DNA from: Streptomyces sp. NBC_00370
GTDB lineage: Bacteria; Actinomycetota; Actinomycetes; Streptomycetales; Streptomycetaceae
Direction: 5' to 3'
NCBI RefSeq assembly: GCF_036084755.1
Contig: NZ_CP107968.1
Span: forward strand, 7,262,001-7,326,000
DNA: 64,000 bases
Within the stretch, counting starts at the first letter, position 1. The number at the start of each line of letters is the position of its first letter. Positions 62,345-64,000 of this stretch are shown piece by piece. The notes beneath the pieces are model-generated. The model worked only from the letters and a program-made list of their open reading frames with translations. It was not told the origin of the DNA and ran no database searches. The position numbers and the translations under genes are program-made.

Positions 62345-62777
62345 ACTGCGGCTCGGGCTCGGCCAGTACGTCGAGCGCCCGGCGCAGCTGGGTGCTCGAC
62401 GTGTGCACGGTGTACGGGAAGTAGACGATCTCGACGCCGACTTCGGCGAAGTCCCGCTCCAGCTTGTCGCCCTTCGGCGTGCCCCGCCAGTCGTCGCCCT
62501 TGAACAGGACGTCGAACCGGACCTGGCGCCAGGTCTCCACCTTGTCGGGGACCGTCTCGACGAAGGCGGCGTCCACGTACTTCACGCTCCGGACGATCTC
62601 CAGCCGCTCGACAAGCGGAATCATCGGCCGGCGGCCCTTGGCCCGCTCGGCCATCTCGTCCGAGACGACCCCGGCGACCAGGTAGTCGCACCGACTGCGG
62701 GCATGTCTCAGGATGTTGAGGTGCCCGATGTGGAAAAGATCGTAAGCACCGGGTGCGTAGCCGACGCGATAAGACAT
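62304..62777 (-). CDS. Cytidylyltransferase-like nucleotidyltransferase (TagD/glycerol-3-P type)
   Basis: 157 residues from ATG 62777 (AGGA 8-10 bases upstream); ATG 62801 is an alternative. HxGH motif in APGAYDLFHIGHLNIL and the C-terminal VHTSSTQLRR corresponding to the ISTT/S motif. It transfers a nucleotide to a phosphoalcohol, probably to make a CDP-alcohol. Its likely consumer is the membrane transferase at 61622. Cell-wall glycopolymer or phospholipid synthesis is inferred. Confidence 0.9.
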   Translation of the reverse strand: MSYRVGYAPGAYDLFHIGHLNILRHARSRCDYLVAGVVSDEMAERAKGRRPMIPLVERLEIVRSVKYVDAAFVETVPDKVETWRQVRFDVLFKGDDWRGTPKGDKLERDFAEVGVEIVYFPYTVHTSSTQLRRALDVLAEPEPQFSAELRSVPGTTS

Positions 62778-62935
62778 GTTGTTCGTCCTACTGTGTGCCA
62801 TGAAATGAACCCCCCACGGCGCCGCACCCCCCCGGGCGCGGCTGAAGCTACTGACGATAGCGTGCACATTCCCTTCCGTAAGGGTGAACAATGAGGGCGA
62901 GATCAGGTTCACCTCTGGGGGGAAGGGACCGCTTC

Positions 62936-64000
62936 GTGAAAGCACACCGAGATACCGGCGCGCCGGGCGGGGGTGCGCGCCGGCTGCTGCTGGTGTCCAC
63001 CAACTACGCGCCCGAGCACGCGGGCATCGGCCCGTACGCCACACAGATCGCCGAGCACTGGGCGGGCAGCGGGCATGAGACGCACGTCCTGACCGGAATG
63101 CCGCACTACCCGTCCTGGTCCCTGGACCCGGCGTACGCGGGCGTCTGGCGCCGCACGGAACACCTGCGGGGGGTCGTCGTGCACCGGCGCAGGCACACCG
63201 TCCCGCCTCGGCAGACCGCCGTCAGACGCGCTCTGTTCGAGGGAACGATCCTGCTGCACGGCATCGCTGCGCCGCCCCGGATGGGCCGCCCCGACGCCGT
63301 ACTGGCCCAGCTGCCCAGCCTCGCCGGCGGGGTGCTCGGGGCGCGGCTCGCCGCGCGCTGGCGCGTGCCGTACATACCCGTCGTGCAGGACCTGATGGGG
63401 GCCGCCGCCGCCCAGAGCGGAATCCGTGGCGGCGACCGCGCCGCCGCCGTGGCGCAGCGCGCCGAGTCGTACGCCCTGCGGCGCGGCCGGCTGGTCGGCG
63501 TCATCCACGAGACCTTCGTCGAACCCGTCCGGGCGATGGGCGTCGACCCGGGGCGCATCAGGGTCGTGCCCAACTGGTCGCATGTGCCGGGCCCGTCGCG
63601 CGCCCGCGCGGAGACCCGCAAGCGGCTCGGCTGGGCCGAAGGCGAGACCGTCCTGCTGCACTCCGGCAACATGGGCCTGAAACAGGGCCTCGACGTCCTG
63701 GTCGATGCGGCCAGACGCGATCCGGCGGTGCGGGTGGTCCTGATGGGCGACGGCAACCAGCGCGAGGCGCTGGGCAGGGCCGCCGACGGCATCCCCAACC
63801 TGGACTTCCTGCCGCCCGCCGGGGATGATGAGTTTCCGGACATCCTCGCGGCGGCCGACGTCCTCGCCGTCACGCAGCGGGCCTCGGTGCTCGACATGAG
63901 TGTGCCGTCCAAGCTGACCTCGTACTTCGCCTCGGGGCGGCCCGTCGTCGCCTCGGTCGCCGCCGAGGGCGGCACGGCTCTTGAGGTGCTGCGTTCCGGC
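62936..64000 (+). CDS. Glycosyltransferase family 4, WcaI-like (3' end outside window)
   Basis: 355 codons from GTG 62936 (GGAAGGGA upstream) to the right edge. N-terminal GT-B features: LLLVSTNYAPEHAGIGPYATQIAEHWAGSGHETHVLTGMPHYPSW. The C-terminal nucleotide-sugar half: VVPNWSHVPGPSR, LLHSGNMGLKQGLDVLVDA and SVPSKLTSYFASGRPVVASV. Similar to colanic-acid WcaI-type transferases. Adjacent to cytidylyl- and phosphatidyltransferase genes, so an exopolysaccharide or wall-polymer locus probably continues to the right. Confidence 0.92.
   Translation, partial: MKAHRDTGAPGGGARRLLLVSTNYAPEHAGIGPYATQIAEHWAGSGHETHVLTGMPHYPSWSLDPAYAGVWRRTEHLRGVVVHRRRHTVPPRQTAVRRALFEGTILLHGIAAPPRMGRPDAVLAQLPSLAGGVLGARLAARWRVPYIPVVQDLMGAAAAQSGIRGGDRAAAVAQRAESYALRRGRLVGVIHETFVEPVRAMGVDPGRIRVVPNWSHVPGPSRARAETRKRLGWAEGETVLLHSGNMGLKQGLDVLVDAARRDPAVRVVLMGDGNQREALGRAADGIPNLDFLPPAGDDEFPDILAAADVLAVTQRASVLDMSVPSKLTSYFASGRPVVASVAAEGGTALEVLRSG

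Overview
The window is about 64 kb of very GC-rich DNA with actinobacterial features: GTG and TTG starts, 4-bp stop/start overlaps and C/G-ending codons. It contains a close EndoH homologue, a complete type II polyketide core, NRPS genes and RsbW/RsbU/STAS-type signalling genes. Together these indicate a Streptomyces chromosome; the species cannot be fixed from sequence alone.

Left edge to 15.9 kb (minus strand): the end of a non-ribosomal peptide cluster. Two large NRPS genes (6907-13647, then 1-6841, which runs off the left edge) form a collinear line: [degenerate carrier]-C-A-T-C-A-T, then C-A-T-C-A-T-E. Pocket residues suggest Ser for the second module and the same Asn-like residue for modules 3 and 4, with module 4 epimerised. 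Upstream lies an ArsR-type regulator plus MFS exporter operon with an 18-bp palindrome in its promoter. A secreted endoglycosidase H (16161-17102) and a frame-shifted membrane-protein remnant separate this cluster from the next.

17.96 to about 45.2 kb (mostly plus strand): a type II polyketide cluster of angucycline type. The order is cyclase, KS-alpha, CLF, ACP, C9 ketoreductase, aromatase/cyclase, FAD oxygenase, ABM-fold oxygenase, FAD oxygenase. The last three have the order and character of the jadF-jadG-jadH set, the set known for oxidative B-ring cleavage in the jadomycin, gilvocarcin and kinamycin group. After them come a PfkB-type kinase, an alpha/beta hydrolase, acyl-CoA carboxylase beta and epsilon subunits, a SnoaL-like protein, an O-methyltransferase and a luciferase-like (LLM) oxidoreductase. 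The series continues with an unusual overlapping block: oligopeptide-type ABC importer, second LLM flavoprotein and mercaptopyruvate-type sulfurtransferase. A convergent LLM-hemerythrin fusion, an MFS exporter/MarR pair and an orphan OmpR-type response regulator close the region.

45.4 to 55.5 kb: regulatory and signalling genes. There is a MmyB-like XRE regulator, a secreted beta-propeller protein, three RsbW-like ATPases, two SpoIIE-type phosphatases, a CHASE3/HAMP histidine kinase with its coupled response regulator, a STAS antagonist and two MarR proteins.

55.5 to 64 kb: a secreted GH87-like alpha-glucanase with a discoidin domain, the lactate-utilisation operon lutABC, a DUF309 protein, and a CDP-alcohol phosphatidyltransferase overlapping tail to tail with a cytidylyltransferase. 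A WcaI-like glycosyltransferase runs off the right edge.

No rRNA, tRNA, CRISPR array or insertion sequence was recognised. No gene-free stretch exceeds about 300 bp.
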